64,000 bases of DNA. Origin: Chitinophaga sp. YR573 (lineage in GTDB: Bacteria > Bacteroidota > Bacteroidia > Chitinophagales > Chitinophagaceae). The number at the start of each line of letters is the position of its first letter. Positions within the stretch are counted from its first letter, which is position 1. The stretch lies in NCBI RefSeq assembly GCF_900110995.1, contig NZ_FOJF01000001.1, positions 4,562,803 to 4,626,802 on the forward strand, given 5' to 3'. Position numbers and translations under genes: made by a program. Below the pieces are notes generated by a model. The model did no database searches. It saw only the letters and a program-made list of their open reading frames with translations, and had not been told where the DNA came from. Below, piece by piece: positions 25,134 through 34,438 of the stretch.

Positions 25134-27524
25134 CTAGTCTGTTTTCAGACTTTTAACAGGATTGGCAATTGCGGCTTTAATAGCCTGGAAGCTTACAGTA
25201 AGTAAAGTAAGTATTAATCCACCACAGCCTGCAATTACAAAGACCCACCAGTTTATGGCTGTGTGATAAGTATATTTCTGCAGCCATTCGCTCATAAGAT
25301 ACCAGGCAACAGGTATTGCAATCAGACAGGAGATACATACCAGGACCACAAAATCTTTTGATAACATCCCCCAAAGATTAGCGACAGAAGCCCCCAGCAC
25401 TTTACGGATACCGATTTCTTTTGTACGTTGCTCTGCTACAAATGAAGCGAGTCCGAAAAGTCCCATGCAACTAATAAATACAGCAAGAATGGTAAAGAAA
25501 GTGGACAGCTTACCTACACGTTCTTCTGTCGCAAATTTTGCAGCAAATTCCCTGTCAGCAAATTTGTAATCAAATGGCGCAGAAGGGATAAATTGCTTAA
25601 AGGCCGCCTCCACTTTGGCAATTGATTCACTGGCGCTTTTATTTGGATTAAGTTTGAGAATCATAAAATTCGCATCATGGGAATCCATAAAGTAAATAGT
25701 TTGCCTTGCATTATCATATGGAGAATCCATCAGCATGTCTTTAATCACACCAACTATCTTATATTTATTATTACCCCATCTTACGATTGTTCCTACAGGA
25801 TTTTTAATTCCCATAAACTTCACAGCAGCCTCATTCAATATTATTGCAGAAGAATCAGTAGAAAATTCTCTTGAAAAATCCCTTCCTTCTTTAAATTTCC
25901 AGCCTATCGTTTTTCCAAATTCATGGGTAACCCAAATGGTGGCAAAATCAGCATTCAGCTCCGGATCTTTTCCTTGCCATTCAAAACCGTTGTTACTGGC
26001 CCATACCCAGGTTAAAGGACTGGATGATTCTGCCATCTCTTCAATAGCTCCCTGATTTTTCAATTCAGTTCTGAGGATATCTAATTTTCCATAAAAATCT
26101 TCTGATTTCATTGTAATCATCATCAATCCATCTCTGTTATATCCTACCGGCCTGTTTTTAGAAAACTGGATCTGGTTGTAAACAATGATTGTCCCGATAA
26201 TTAATGTAAGAGAAATGGTAAACTGAAGTACTACTAAAACCTTACGGGGCATGGAAGCAAAACGCCCAATCCTGAAAGTTCCTTTTAGCACCTTAACAGG
26301 CTGGAATGAAGATAAATAGAGTGCAGGATAACTTCCGGCTATGATCCCTGTGAGGAATGTAACGGTTATTCCAATGAGCCAGAAGAAAGGGTTTAACCAG
26401 GGGATGACCATTTTCTTATCTGCAACCTGATTGAACCAGGGTAATATCAGTTGTACCAATATTAAAGAGAATATAAAAGCAAACAAAACAACCAGCAATG
26501 ATTCACTATAAAACTGGTTAACCAGTTGTCCGCGAAATGATCCAATGGCTTTGCGAATACCTACTTCCTTTGCACGTTTTTCTGAACGGGCTGTACTCAG
26601 ATTCATGAAATTGATGCAGGCAAGGATTAATACAAAAATACCAACAATGCTAAATAACCATACATACTCAATCAATCCGCCTGTTTGTTTACCATCCACC
26701 CAATGAGATCTCAGGTGCCAATCCCGCATGGGATGAAGGAATATCTCCGTATGAAGTTTTTTATCTTCCGGGGCTACATTATTCTGTTTAATCTGAATGA
26801 TCTTTTTATTGAGAGCATCTATATCAACATGATCTGCCAGTTGTACAAGAATCTGGAAAGAATTATTATCCCAATGTGGTTCATCTCTTTCTTTTATTAA
26901 CCAGGGCTGTGAGGTAATATATAAATCCCAGGGAGCAATAAACTTTAAATCTTTGAATTCGGTATTCCGGGGCAGGTCTTCATATACTCCCGTTACTTTT
27001 ACATTCAGCTGGTTATCGATCTTTACCAGTTTATTCATAGGATCTGCATCCCCGAAAGCGGCTTTTGCTGCTGAAGCAGAAAGCAGAATGGAATTGGGTT
27101 CCTTTAGTCCGTCATAATTTCCTTTCAGCATTTTCAGCGATAACATGGCTGCCGCATCCTTATCCATATAGATGCCTGTTCTTGAAAGTTTCGTTTCTCC
27201 TGCTGTGAGTATATGTTCAATTCCCCAGGAAGACATTACGATATACTTAAAATCACTACCATACTTATTTTCTAATTCTTTACCTAATGGGAGAGGAGCG
27301 GACTTCTGAGTATATTTTTTCCCGCTAAGAACCTGGTTTTGCATTACCCTCGCAATGCTATTGTAGTTTTTATGATATTTATTAAAGGACAATTCATCAT
27401 AGATCCAAAGACCGATAAGCAGGGCTACGGTCATGCCTACTGCTAATCCTCCGATATTGATAAAGGAAGAGGCTTTATTTTTAAATACGTTACGCCAGGC
27501 GATCTTGAAATAGTTTTTAAGCAT
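25134..27524 (-). CDS. MacB/FtsX-family ABC transporter permease
   Basis: The 796-residue protein begins 'MLKNYFKIAWRNVFKNKASS', the typical start of large Bacteroidota FtsX-like permeases. Residues ~20-40 form the first membrane helix. A MacB-type periplasmic domain and an FtsX block follow ('RAKEVGIRKAIGSFRGQLVN'), and the pattern repeats in the second half ('RTKEIGIRKVLGASVANLWG'), giving eight transmembrane segments in two halves. No ATPase gene lies beside it, so the partner must be elsewhere. These proteins are often linked to antimicrobial-peptide or lipid export; the substrate is unknown. An inverted repeat at 27683-27711 lies upstream. Confidence 0.85.
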   Translation of the reverse strand: MLKNYFKIAWRNVFKNKASSFINIGGLAVGMTVALLIGLWIYDELSFNKYHKNYNSIARVMQNQVLSGKKYTQKSAPLPLGKELENKYGSDFKYIVMSSWGIEHILTAGETKLSRTGIYMDKDAAAMLSLKMLKGNYDGLKEPNSILLSASAAKAAFGDADPMNKLVKIDNQLNVKVTGVYEDLPRNTEFKDLKFIAPWDLYITSQPWLIKERDEPHWDNNSFQILVQLADHVDIDALNKKIIQIKQNNVAPEDKKLHTEIFLHPMRDWHLRSHWVDGKQTGGLIEYVWLFSIVGIFVLILACINFMNLSTARSEKRAKEVGIRKAIGSFRGQLVNQFYSESLLVVLFAFIFSLILVQLILPWFNQVADKKMVIPWLNPFFWLIGITVTFLTGIIAGSYPALYLSSFQPVKVLKGTFRIGRFASMPRKVLVVLQFTISLTLIIGTIIVYNQIQFSKNRPVGYNRDGLMMITMKSEDFYGKLDILRTELKNQGAIEEMAESSSPLTWVWASNNGFEWQGKDPELNADFATIWVTHEFGKTIGWKFKEGRDFSREFSTDSSAIILNEAAVKFMGIKNPVGTIVRWGNNKYKIVGVIKDMLMDSPYDNARQTIYFMDSHDANFMILKLNPNKSASESIAKVEAAFKQFIPSAPFDYKFADREFAAKFATEERVGKLSTFFTILAVFISCMGLFGLASFVAEQRTKEIGIRKVLGASVANLWGMLSKDFVVLVCISCLIAIPVAWYLMSEWLQKYTYHTAINWWVFVIAGCGGLILTLLTVSFQAIKAAIANPVKSLKTD

Positions 27525-27682
27525 GGTGATAGTCTTAGGAAGCTCTTATGCCACTAAGAGAATGCCAGTTTACTATGCCCTTTTAATCAAAAAGTACAAT
27601 ATATATTATTATTTCATATGTTCGGTTTTGATACAATAAGTGTTCGGTTAAGGACAAACGGAAATTCGATATGATACAATGT

Positions 27683-27711
27683 CAATTGTGCAAGTAACAC
27701 TTGCACAATTG
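27683..27711. terminator. 13-bp inverted repeat after the RND efflux operon
   Basis: A perfect inverted repeat (27683-27695 and 27699-27711, arms CAATTGTGCAAGT and ACTTGCACAATTG, 3-nt loop) begins 16 bp beyond the stop of the outer-membrane efflux gene. No strong T-run follows, so it may be a terminator or an operator for the permease gene starting at 27524. Confidence 0.5.
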
Positions 27712-27726
27712 TGAAGTATACAAAAC

Positions 27727-29124
27727 TTATTTCCATCCCCCTCCCAAGCTTCTGTACAGTGTTACCAGTGATGTCAGTTGTTGTAACCGGTCATCTATGC
27801 TGCTTAACTGTGCAGATAAATAACCCTGCTCAGATGTTAATACATCGGTATAGGTGACGTAACCATTTTTAAGCAGTTCGCGGTTATAATCCACAGATCT
27901 GAAGCAGGCATCAAGTTGCAGCTTACGGGTTAAGGCTTTATCTTCAACTGCCTTGTAGGTGTATAAAGCGTCAGAAACCTCGCGACCGGCATCAAGCACC
28001 GTTTGCTGAAACGTTGCAACGTATTCTTCATATTGTGCTTTAGCAAGCTGCATCCGCTGTTTGTTCAGCCCTTTGTTAAATATAGGCTGTGTTAAACCTC
28101 CTACAATATTGCCAAAAATGGTAGCACTTTTAAACAGATCGCCAACAGTTGCTGACTGCCAGCCACCCTGTGCGGTAATACTAAGAGCAGGATAAAAGTA
28201 AGCACGGGCTACATTGATCTGCTCAAAGTAGTACCTGACATTATACTCCGCCTGTTGTACATCGGGTCGGTTACTTAGCAATTGTGCCGGCACACCTGTT
28301 TGTAATGTGGTGTCCACCTGTTGCGCATCAAGCATGTTTCTTTCAACGGCACCGGGATGCCTTCCTATCAAAACACACAGTGCATTTTCAGTCTGGCGGA
28401 TACTGTTTTGCAGATCGGGTATGGTGACTTCGGCTGCGTAACGGTTGGCTTCACTTTGTGCAACTGATGCTTCATTTACACGGTTAGCTATCTTTAATGC
28501 TTTATTAGTTTCTACATCTTCTTTACGGTTATCTACTGTTTGTGTTGTTATAGCCAGTTGTTTATCGTAAGCCAGCAGGTCATAATAATTGGTAGCAATG
28601 TCGGAAATCAGTTTGGTCTGAACAGACCGTTGGTAAGCGTAACTCTGTAGAAGTAATGCCAGTGAACCTTTTTTTGCACTACTTAATTTACCCCACAAAT
28701 CTATTTCCCAACTGGCATTGCCTATTACAGCGTAAACGTTTTCTGGTGTAAAACCCAGGTTTCCGCCTTGTGTAGCAGCAACTTTTTGCCTGGTGTATTG
28801 CGGCCCAACACTTACCGTTGGAAGAAATGCTGCTTTGGTCTGGCGCAAATTGGCTTCGGCTTGTTTGATGCGGGCAACGGCTATTTTTAAATCGTAATTA
28901 TTGGCAATGCCTTCCTGTATCAAAGCCTGCAATTTGTCATCCTTAAACATTTGTCTCCAGGATAAATTTGCAATGGTAGTTGTATCTGTGGTATATCCGG
29001 CGCGGTACAGACTATCTGTTTCAACAGCAGGGCGTATGTAAGTCTGTCTTAGTTTACATCCGGGCAATATCAGTACAGCCACTGCAATTACAGCAGCTGT
29101 ACGGGTAAAATATTTTAAGTTCAT
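27727..29124 (-). CDS. NodT/OprM-like outer-membrane efflux lipoprotein
   Basis: The 465-residue protein has a lipoprotein signal ('VLILPGCKLRQTYI', lipid-modified Cys about residue 23) and two outer-membrane efflux (OEP) repeats: 'DYDLKIAVARIKQAEANLRQ' in the first half and 'YEEYVATFQQTVLDAGREV' in the second. It should form the trimeric exit duct of the RND pump. It begins 14 bp after the inner-membrane pump gene, so the three efflux genes are one operon. The exported compounds are unknown. Confidence 0.92.
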   Translation of the reverse strand: MNLKYFTRTAAVIAVAVLILPGCKLRQTYIRPAVETDSLYRAGYTTDTTTIANLSWRQMFKDDKLQALIQEGIANNYDLKIAVARIKQAEANLRQTKAAFLPTVSVGPQYTRQKVAATQGGNLGFTPENVYAVIGNASWEIDLWGKLSSAKKGSLALLLQSYAYQRSVQTKLISDIATNYYDLLAYDKQLAITTQTVDNRKEDVETNKALKIANRVNEASVAQSEANRYAAEVTIPDLQNSIRQTENALCVLIGRHPGAVERNMLDAQQVDTTLQTGVPAQLLSNRPDVQQAEYNVRYYFEQINVARAYFYPALSITAQGGWQSATVGDLFKSATIFGNIVGGLTQPIFNKGLNKQRMQLAKAQYEEYVATFQQTVLDAGREVSDALYTYKAVEDKALTRKLQLDACFRSVDYNRELLKNGYVTYTDVLTSEQGYLSAQLSSIDDRLQQLTSLVTLYRSLGGGWK

Positions 29125-29138
29125 ATTGTTTAATTTAA

Positions 29139-32100
29139 TTAATGTGCAGGAGTTACCAGATGAACGGTTGTATCATCGAGCTTCTTTTTTCCACTGAATT
29201 TTTCCTGTAATGTTTGAAAAATGATGTAGAGAACAGGGATAATAAATACACCGAATATTGTTCCCACCAGCATCCCACCTACAGCACCGGTGCCAATAGA
29301 GCGGTTACCGGCAGCGCCGACACCAGATGACAACATAAGTGGCATTAAGCCCACTATAAATGCAAGCGACGTCATTAATATAGGGCGTAAACGTGCTGTA
29401 GCAGCCTCAATCGCCGCAGCTACAATTGTCATACCTTTCTCTCGCCTTGCAACTGCATATTCAACTATCAGAATGGCATTTTTAGCGAGTAAGCCAATCA
29501 GCATCACTACAGATATCTGCATGTATATGTTGTTATCTATACCCATTATCCTGGCGAAAAGGTAAGTGCCAAACAAGCCTACCGGCAGGGAGAATAAAAC
29601 AGCAAACGGTATAATGTAACTTTCATAAAGAGCACTCAGCAAGAAGAATACAAACACGATACAAAGTATATAGATGAAGACTGTCTGTCCTCCCGAATTT
29701 ACCTCCTCCCGCGATAAGCCAGAGTAGTCAAAGCTGTAACCGGCAGGCAGGGTTTTAGCCGCGGTTTCTCTTACGGCAGTAAGTGCATCTCCACTGCTAA
29801 ACCCGGGTTTAGGACTGCCAATGACAGATATATTATTATACAAGTTGAACCTCGATAAACTTTGCGGTCCGTTAACAGCCGTAAGTGTCACAAATTCGGA
29901 TACCGGCGCCATGTTACCGGCTGAATTTCTCACATACACGTTATTGAGGCTCTGCGAATTGCTCCGGTATTTAGCATCGGCCTGTATCATAACCCTGTAT
30001 TGTTTACCAAACTGGTTAAAGTTAGAAGCATATATACCACCGTAATACCCCTGCATAGTTGACATTAAGTCACTGGTTAAAATACCGGCTTCTTTTGTTT
30101 TGGCGACGTTTATATTCATTAAATATTGAGGGTAGTTAGGATTAAACCCTGTAGCACCGTATAAAATTTCGGGACGTTGGTTTATTGCTCCCAGGAAGCC
30201 ACCGGCTACTTTACTGAAGTTTTCTATGCTACCACCTGTTTTATCCTGCAATTCAATGGTAAAACCACTTGAATTACCAAAGCCCGGTACAGTTGGTGGT
30301 GCAAAGAAGATGATTTTTGCATCTTTTATTCCGGCAGTCATTCCAAATAGCTGACCAATTACATCATCTACTTTTATGCCCTTTCTTTCATCCCATGGCT
30401 TTAGCTTAAATACAAGCAATCCAAAATTGCTACCCGTACCATTAATAATACTTTGCCCCGTTATTTTTGCCCGGTTAGCAACTACAGGTATTTGCTTCGC
30501 CATATTGTCTACCATATTGGCAACCTGCATCGTTTTTTCAAGAGAGGTGCCCGGAGGTAAGCTGATATCAGCGAAAATAGTACCCTGATCTTCATTTGGC
30601 ACAAAACCGGCCGGCGATGTTTTCATAAAGAAAACCAGTAGTACGGTAAATAAAACCACTGTAGATGGAATGATCCATTTTTTGCGGCTTAAAAAACCTA
30701 TTGACTTTTGGTATTTACCTTTCAATGCATCAAAACCAGTATTAAAAGCCGCATAAAACCTTTGTAACAGGTTTTTCCTGGGCCCATCATGTTCTTCATG
30801 TGGTTTCAGAAACAAGGCACACAATGCAGGACTTAGCGTTAAGGCATTGATCGCCGAAATAACAATTGCGGAAGCCAACGTTAAACCGAACTGTTTAAAA
30901 AACACCCCCGAGCTACCACTGATAAACGAAACCGGAACAAACACAGCTGCCATTACCAACGTGATAGCTACAATCGTTCCCCCCAATTCAGACATGGCAT
31001 CAACAGATGCATTGTACGCTGATTTATAACCTTCATCCAGCTTGGCATGTACCGCCTCTACGACGACGATGGCATCATCCACCACAATACCAATGGCCAG
31101 CACCAATGCAAAAAGAGTAAGCAGGTTAATGGTAAAGCCAAACAGGCTGAGACAGGCAAAAGTACCAATGATGGACACCAATACCGATATACCGGGTATC
31201 AGGGTTGAACGAAAATCCTGAAGAAAGAGAAAAACGACAATGAAAACCAAAATATAGGCTTCTATTAAGGTGTGCACTACTTTTTCTATGGATGCACTTA
31301 AAAAGTCATTCGCGTTCAATAAGGACACATAACTTACACCTTCGGGAAAAGATGCGGAAGCTTTATCAAGTGTAGCAATGGCATCCTTAATGATGGCCTG
31401 GGCATTGGAACCGGCTGTTTGGCTTATAGAAATAACGGTTGCTGGCTGATCGTCTGTATTCATGGTGGATGAATAAGTGAGGGAACCCATTTCCAGCCTT
31501 GCAATATCCTTTAAGCGTAATAACTGGCCGTCAGTTTTGGAACGCATAATAATGTTACCAAACTGTGTGGTATCTAACAACCGGCCAGTATATTTAATTG
31601 TGTATTGAAAAACCTGGTCGCTGTTTTCTCCAAATTTACCAGGTGCAGCATCAAAATTTTGTTCTGCAAGCGCGTTGTTCACATCTGCAGGAGTGATGCC
31701 GTAAGTCGCCATTACATCCGGCTTCAGCCAAACGCGCATTGAATAGTCTTTTGTACCAAATGACACCACGCTGCCTACACCATTTATCCGTTTAATTTCC
31801 GGTATAAGATTTATGTTGGCATAGTTGCTTAAAAATGTCTGGTCATATGACGGATTATCACTTTTAAGCGCAAAAATAAGCAGGTTACTACTTTGCTGCT
31901 TATCTACAGTTACACCTGCTTTGGTTACTTCAGCAGGCAGTAGATTAGTGGCCCTTTGAACCCTGTTCTGCACATTTACAGCGTTTATATCAGAGTTTGT
32001 GCCCAGCTTAAAGTAGACGGTTATTGTAGCATCACCATCATTAGTGGCTGTAGATGTCATGTAGGTCATTCCTTCCACACCATTTATCTGCTCTTCCAGC

Positions 32101-32291
32101 GGTACAATAACGTTTCTTTGAATTACATCTGCGCCGGCACCGGTATAAGTAGCCGATACCTTAACAGTAGGCGGGGCGATTTCAGGGTATTGGGTAACAG
32201 GCAGCCCTAAATAAGCTAATACCCCAAGTATTACTATGATTACCGATATTACTGTAGATAAAACCGGTCTTTTTATGAATATTTTAAGCAT
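29139..32291 (-). CDS. RND (HAE1-type) multidrug efflux pump inner-membrane subunit
   Basis: The 1050-residue protein has the AcrB-type layout: N-terminal 'MLKIFIKRPVLSTVISVIIV', the conserved 'VPLEEQINGVEGMTYM', and the proton-relay Asp pair in 'GIVVDDAIVVVEAV' in TM4, with twelve transmembrane helices and two large periplasmic loops. It exports hydrophobic toxic compounds using the proton gradient. It starts 6 bp after the adaptor gene and ends 14 bp before the outer-membrane gene. The length and motifs are as expected, with no sign of damage. Confidence 0.94.
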   Translation of the reverse strand: MLKIFIKRPVLSTVISVIIVILGVLAYLGLPVTQYPEIAPPTVKVSATYTGAGADVIQRNVIVPLEEQINGVEGMTYMTSTATNDGDATITVYFKLGTNSDINAVNVQNRVQRATNLLPAEVTKAGVTVDKQQSSNLLIFALKSDNPSYDQTFLSNYANINLIPEIKRINGVGSVVSFGTKDYSMRVWLKPDVMATYGITPADVNNALAEQNFDAAPGKFGENSDQVFQYTIKYTGRLLDTTQFGNIIMRSKTDGQLLRLKDIARLEMGSLTYSSTMNTDDQPATVISISQTAGSNAQAIIKDAIATLDKASASFPEGVSYVSLLNANDFLSASIEKVVHTLIEAYILVFIVVFLFLQDFRSTLIPGISVLVSIIGTFACLSLFGFTINLLTLFALVLAIGIVVDDAIVVVEAVHAKLDEGYKSAYNASVDAMSELGGTIVAITLVMAAVFVPVSFISGSSGVFFKQFGLTLASAIVISAINALTLSPALCALFLKPHEEHDGPRKNLLQRFYAAFNTGFDALKGKYQKSIGFLSRKKWIIPSTVVLFTVLLVFFMKTSPAGFVPNEDQGTIFADISLPPGTSLEKTMQVANMVDNMAKQIPVVANRAKITGQSIINGTGSNFGLLVFKLKPWDERKGIKVDDVIGQLFGMTAGIKDAKIIFFAPPTVPGFGNSSGFTIELQDKTGGSIENFSKVAGGFLGAINQRPEILYGATGFNPNYPQYLMNINVAKTKEAGILTSDLMSTMQGYYGGIYASNFNQFGKQYRVMIQADAKYRSNSQSLNNVYVRNSAGNMAPVSEFVTLTAVNGPQSLSRFNLYNNISVIGSPKPGFSSGDALTAVRETAAKTLPAGYSFDYSGLSREEVNSGGQTVFIYILCIVFVFFLLSALYESYIIPFAVLFSLPVGLFGTYLFARIMGIDNNIYMQISVVMLIGLLAKNAILIVEYAVARREKGMTIVAAAIEAATARLRPILMTSLAFIVGLMPLMLSSGVGAAGNRSIGTGAVGGMLVGTIFGVFIIPVLYIIFQTLQEKFSGKKKLDDTTVHLVTPAH

Positions 32292-32297
32292 GATATT

Positions 32298-33506
32298 TTA
32301 AAGTTTTGTGTGAACCATAGATTTACCGGCATCAGCATATAAGCTGTCGGGATTAGAAGGCTGCGGTTTAATAGCCATACCCGGCCTTAAGTTACCTACG
32401 CCTTCTACTACAAGCTTATCACCCTTTTTCAGACCGCTTTCCACCACATATAGATTTCCTATAGGGTTTGCAGATACACTTACACCGGTATTTACGGTAC
32501 TATCTTTATCGCTTAGCGTATAAACAAATTTTTGACCCTGCATATCATAAGTGGCGTTTTGAGGAATCAGCAAAGCATCCACTATTTGAACAGGGACTTT
32601 TATCGTAGCGCTGCTTCCGCTGAGTATTAAGCCAGGTTTGTTGGGGAAATCAGCCCTGAAACGTACTGATCCGGTTTCCGTACTGATCAGACCACTGGCT
32701 GTAACAATTCTTCCTTTTTCCGGATACTCAGTGCCATCAGCAAGTATCAGTGATACATCAGCCATGGTAGCCAGTTTTTCTTTAAGTGTTGTACCTTTTA
32801 CCGTTCTTGAAAATTCAAGCAGTTGTTTTTCATTTAAAGAAAAGTATACGTAAATGTTATTCGTGTTATAAACCGTGGTAAGTGGGTTGGTTGATGTGCT
32901 GCTTACCAGACTGCCAACCTTATAGGGTATGGTTCCTATAACACCGTTAGAGGGGCTTGTTAAATAGGTATAACCTACATTCACCTTAGCGTTAACCAGA
33001 TCGGCCTGTGCTGATGCCAATGAAGCTTTTTTAGAATTTAAGGCATACTGTTTTGATTGTAATTCATAATCGCTGATGATCTTTCTTTCCACCAGGGGTT
33101 TTACCTTTTCTACATCCATTTCTGCTGTCTGAACGTCGGCCTCTGCTATCTTAACAGCTGCAACAGCGCTTCTTACAGCGGCTTCGTATTGCGGGTTCCG
33201 TAATTCAAACAGTGGCTGACCTTTATGTACGGTTGCTCCTTCATCTACAAATATGTTTTGGATAAAACCATCAACTTTAGGACGTATTTCAACATTCTGT
33301 TCACCTTGTACAGTAGCAGGATAGCTGTAAAACATGGTAGCAGGTCCTGAGTATACTTCTGCAGATTTATAAGGTGCGGGGCCGGTCGGGGCACCTGCTC
33401 CCGGGCCGCCAGCCTTGGGTTTTCCCCCGCATGAAATTAACACTACCAATGCTGTTGACAATTGAATCATTAGTAGTACCGGGTTGGTTGTTATTGACAT
33501 TTTCAT
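32298..33506 (-). CDS. RND periplasmic adaptor (membrane fusion) lipoprotein
   Basis: The protein is read from the ATG at 33506 (402 residues); the longer in-frame start at 33542 is a TTG in a polar stretch. A lipobox 'ALVVLISCGGKPKAGGPG' gives a lipoprotein. The adaptor pattern follows: a barrel-sandwich hybrid domain ('VKPKVDGFIQNIFVDEGATV'-like), helices 'AAVKIAEADVQTAEMDVEKV', and a C-terminal barrel. It links the inner-membrane pump to the outer-membrane duct. It is the first gene of the efflux operon, and the ~220-bp gap to the divergent SDR-like gene at 33729 should hold both promoters. Confidence 0.92.
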   Translation of the reverse strand: MKMSITTNPVLLMIQLSTALVVLISCGGKPKAGGPGAGAPTGPAPYKSAEVYSGPATMFYSYPATVQGEQNVEIRPKVDGFIQNIFVDEGATVHKGQPLFELRNPQYEAAVRSAVAAVKIAEADVQTAEMDVEKVKPLVERKIISDYELQSKQYALNSKKASLASAQADLVNAKVNVGYTYLTSPSNGVIGTIPYKVGSLVSSTSTNPLTTVYNTNNIYVYFSLNEKQLLEFSRTVKGTTLKEKLATMADVSLILADGTEYPEKGRIVTASGLISTETGSVRFRADFPNKPGLILSGSSATIKVPVQIVDALLIPQNATYDMQGQKFVYTLSDKDSTVNTGVSVSANPIGNLYVVESGLKKGDKLVVEGVGNLRPGMAIKPQPSNPDSLYADAGKSMVHTKL

Positions 33507-33728
33507 ACTTATATGCATTAATTGATGTAATTGATGGCACAAAGTTGAGCGTTAGACAATCGTTAAAAAATGTCTGTAAGGAGTGAAAGCATGTGTATAT
33601 GTCGCATTAACTTTTTCCCTGAATTTGAATGAGCTATTTAGACATATTGTTACCACTTTCAGACATGGATACATCTCTTTTTAATACCAATATTTGTATT
33701 GTTTTTACAAGCAGTTAATCTTTATAAC

Positions 33729-34424
33729 ATGTCATTGAAAAATAAAGTCGCGGTATTAGCGGGGAGTAAAGGTGCAATAGCTATAAGCATTGCAAAAATG
33801 CTGTTGAAAGAAAATGCAATTGTTATAGTACCCGCGCAAAGCGCAAGAGATCTGTTATGGATCAAACAAATTGAAGCAGTTACCGGCAGCGGTTCAATCA
33901 TCACCATGCTGGCTGATTATCCCGATTTTTATAAGGCGGAGCAAATGATAGATGATATCATAGAACGTTTTGGTAAAATAGATCTGAGTATTGCCTGTTT
34001 TGAAAGCACTACACTCACTAAACCTCTTAATCAGGTAGAAATTACAGATTGGGAGCGCACTATTGAACAAAATATAACAGCTTTTTTTGTTGCTGCCAGG
34101 CTATCCTTTATTGGTATAAAAAAATCGAGGCAGGGTATGTTCATCAGTATCGATTTCACTGGACATTCTTTAAAAGCAGAGCAGGCTAAACTTACCCGCT
34201 TATCGCTATGCATGCAAAAGGAAATGGCAAAAATGTTTTTCGAAGAAATAAAGAATACGAATATGGCGTACTATCATTTGTATGTAGATCCTGATAAGAA
34301 AAAAAACGAGGCCCAGAATAATTATATCCGTCCGGATGAGCTGGGAGCATTAATACTGGATCTATATGACGGCAATACAAAAGATAAAGCCCGGCTGTTT
34401 CAATGGATGCACAATGATCATTAA
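33729..34424 (+). CDS. SDR-fold protein lacking the classical catalytic residues
   Basis: The protein is read from the ATG at 33729 (231 residues). The N-terminus 'KNKVAVLAGSKGAIAISIAK' resembles a Rossmann start but has a non-classical glycine pattern (AGSKGAIA). Where a classical SDR has NNAG there is 'SIACFESTT', and no YxxxK is found (the position reads 'DFTGHSLKAEQAKL'). It still has the SDR shape, with 'DWERTIEQNITAFFVAARL' typical. It may be a redox-inactive or altered relative. It is the first gene of a rightward run with a type II NADH dehydrogenase and an AraC regulator, divergent from the efflux operon. Confidence 0.7.
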   Translation: MSLKNKVAVLAGSKGAIAISIAKMLLKENAIVIVPAQSARDLLWIKQIEAVTGSGSIITMLADYPDFYKAEQMIDDIIERFGKIDLSIACFESTTLTKPLNQVEITDWERTIEQNITAFFVAARLSFIGIKKSRQGMFISIDFTGHSLKAEQAKLTRLSLCMQKEMAKMFFEEIKNTNMAYYHLYVDPDKKKNEAQNNYIRPDELGALILDLYDGNTKDKARLFQWMHNDH

Positions 34425-34438
34425 TCAATAATTAAATT

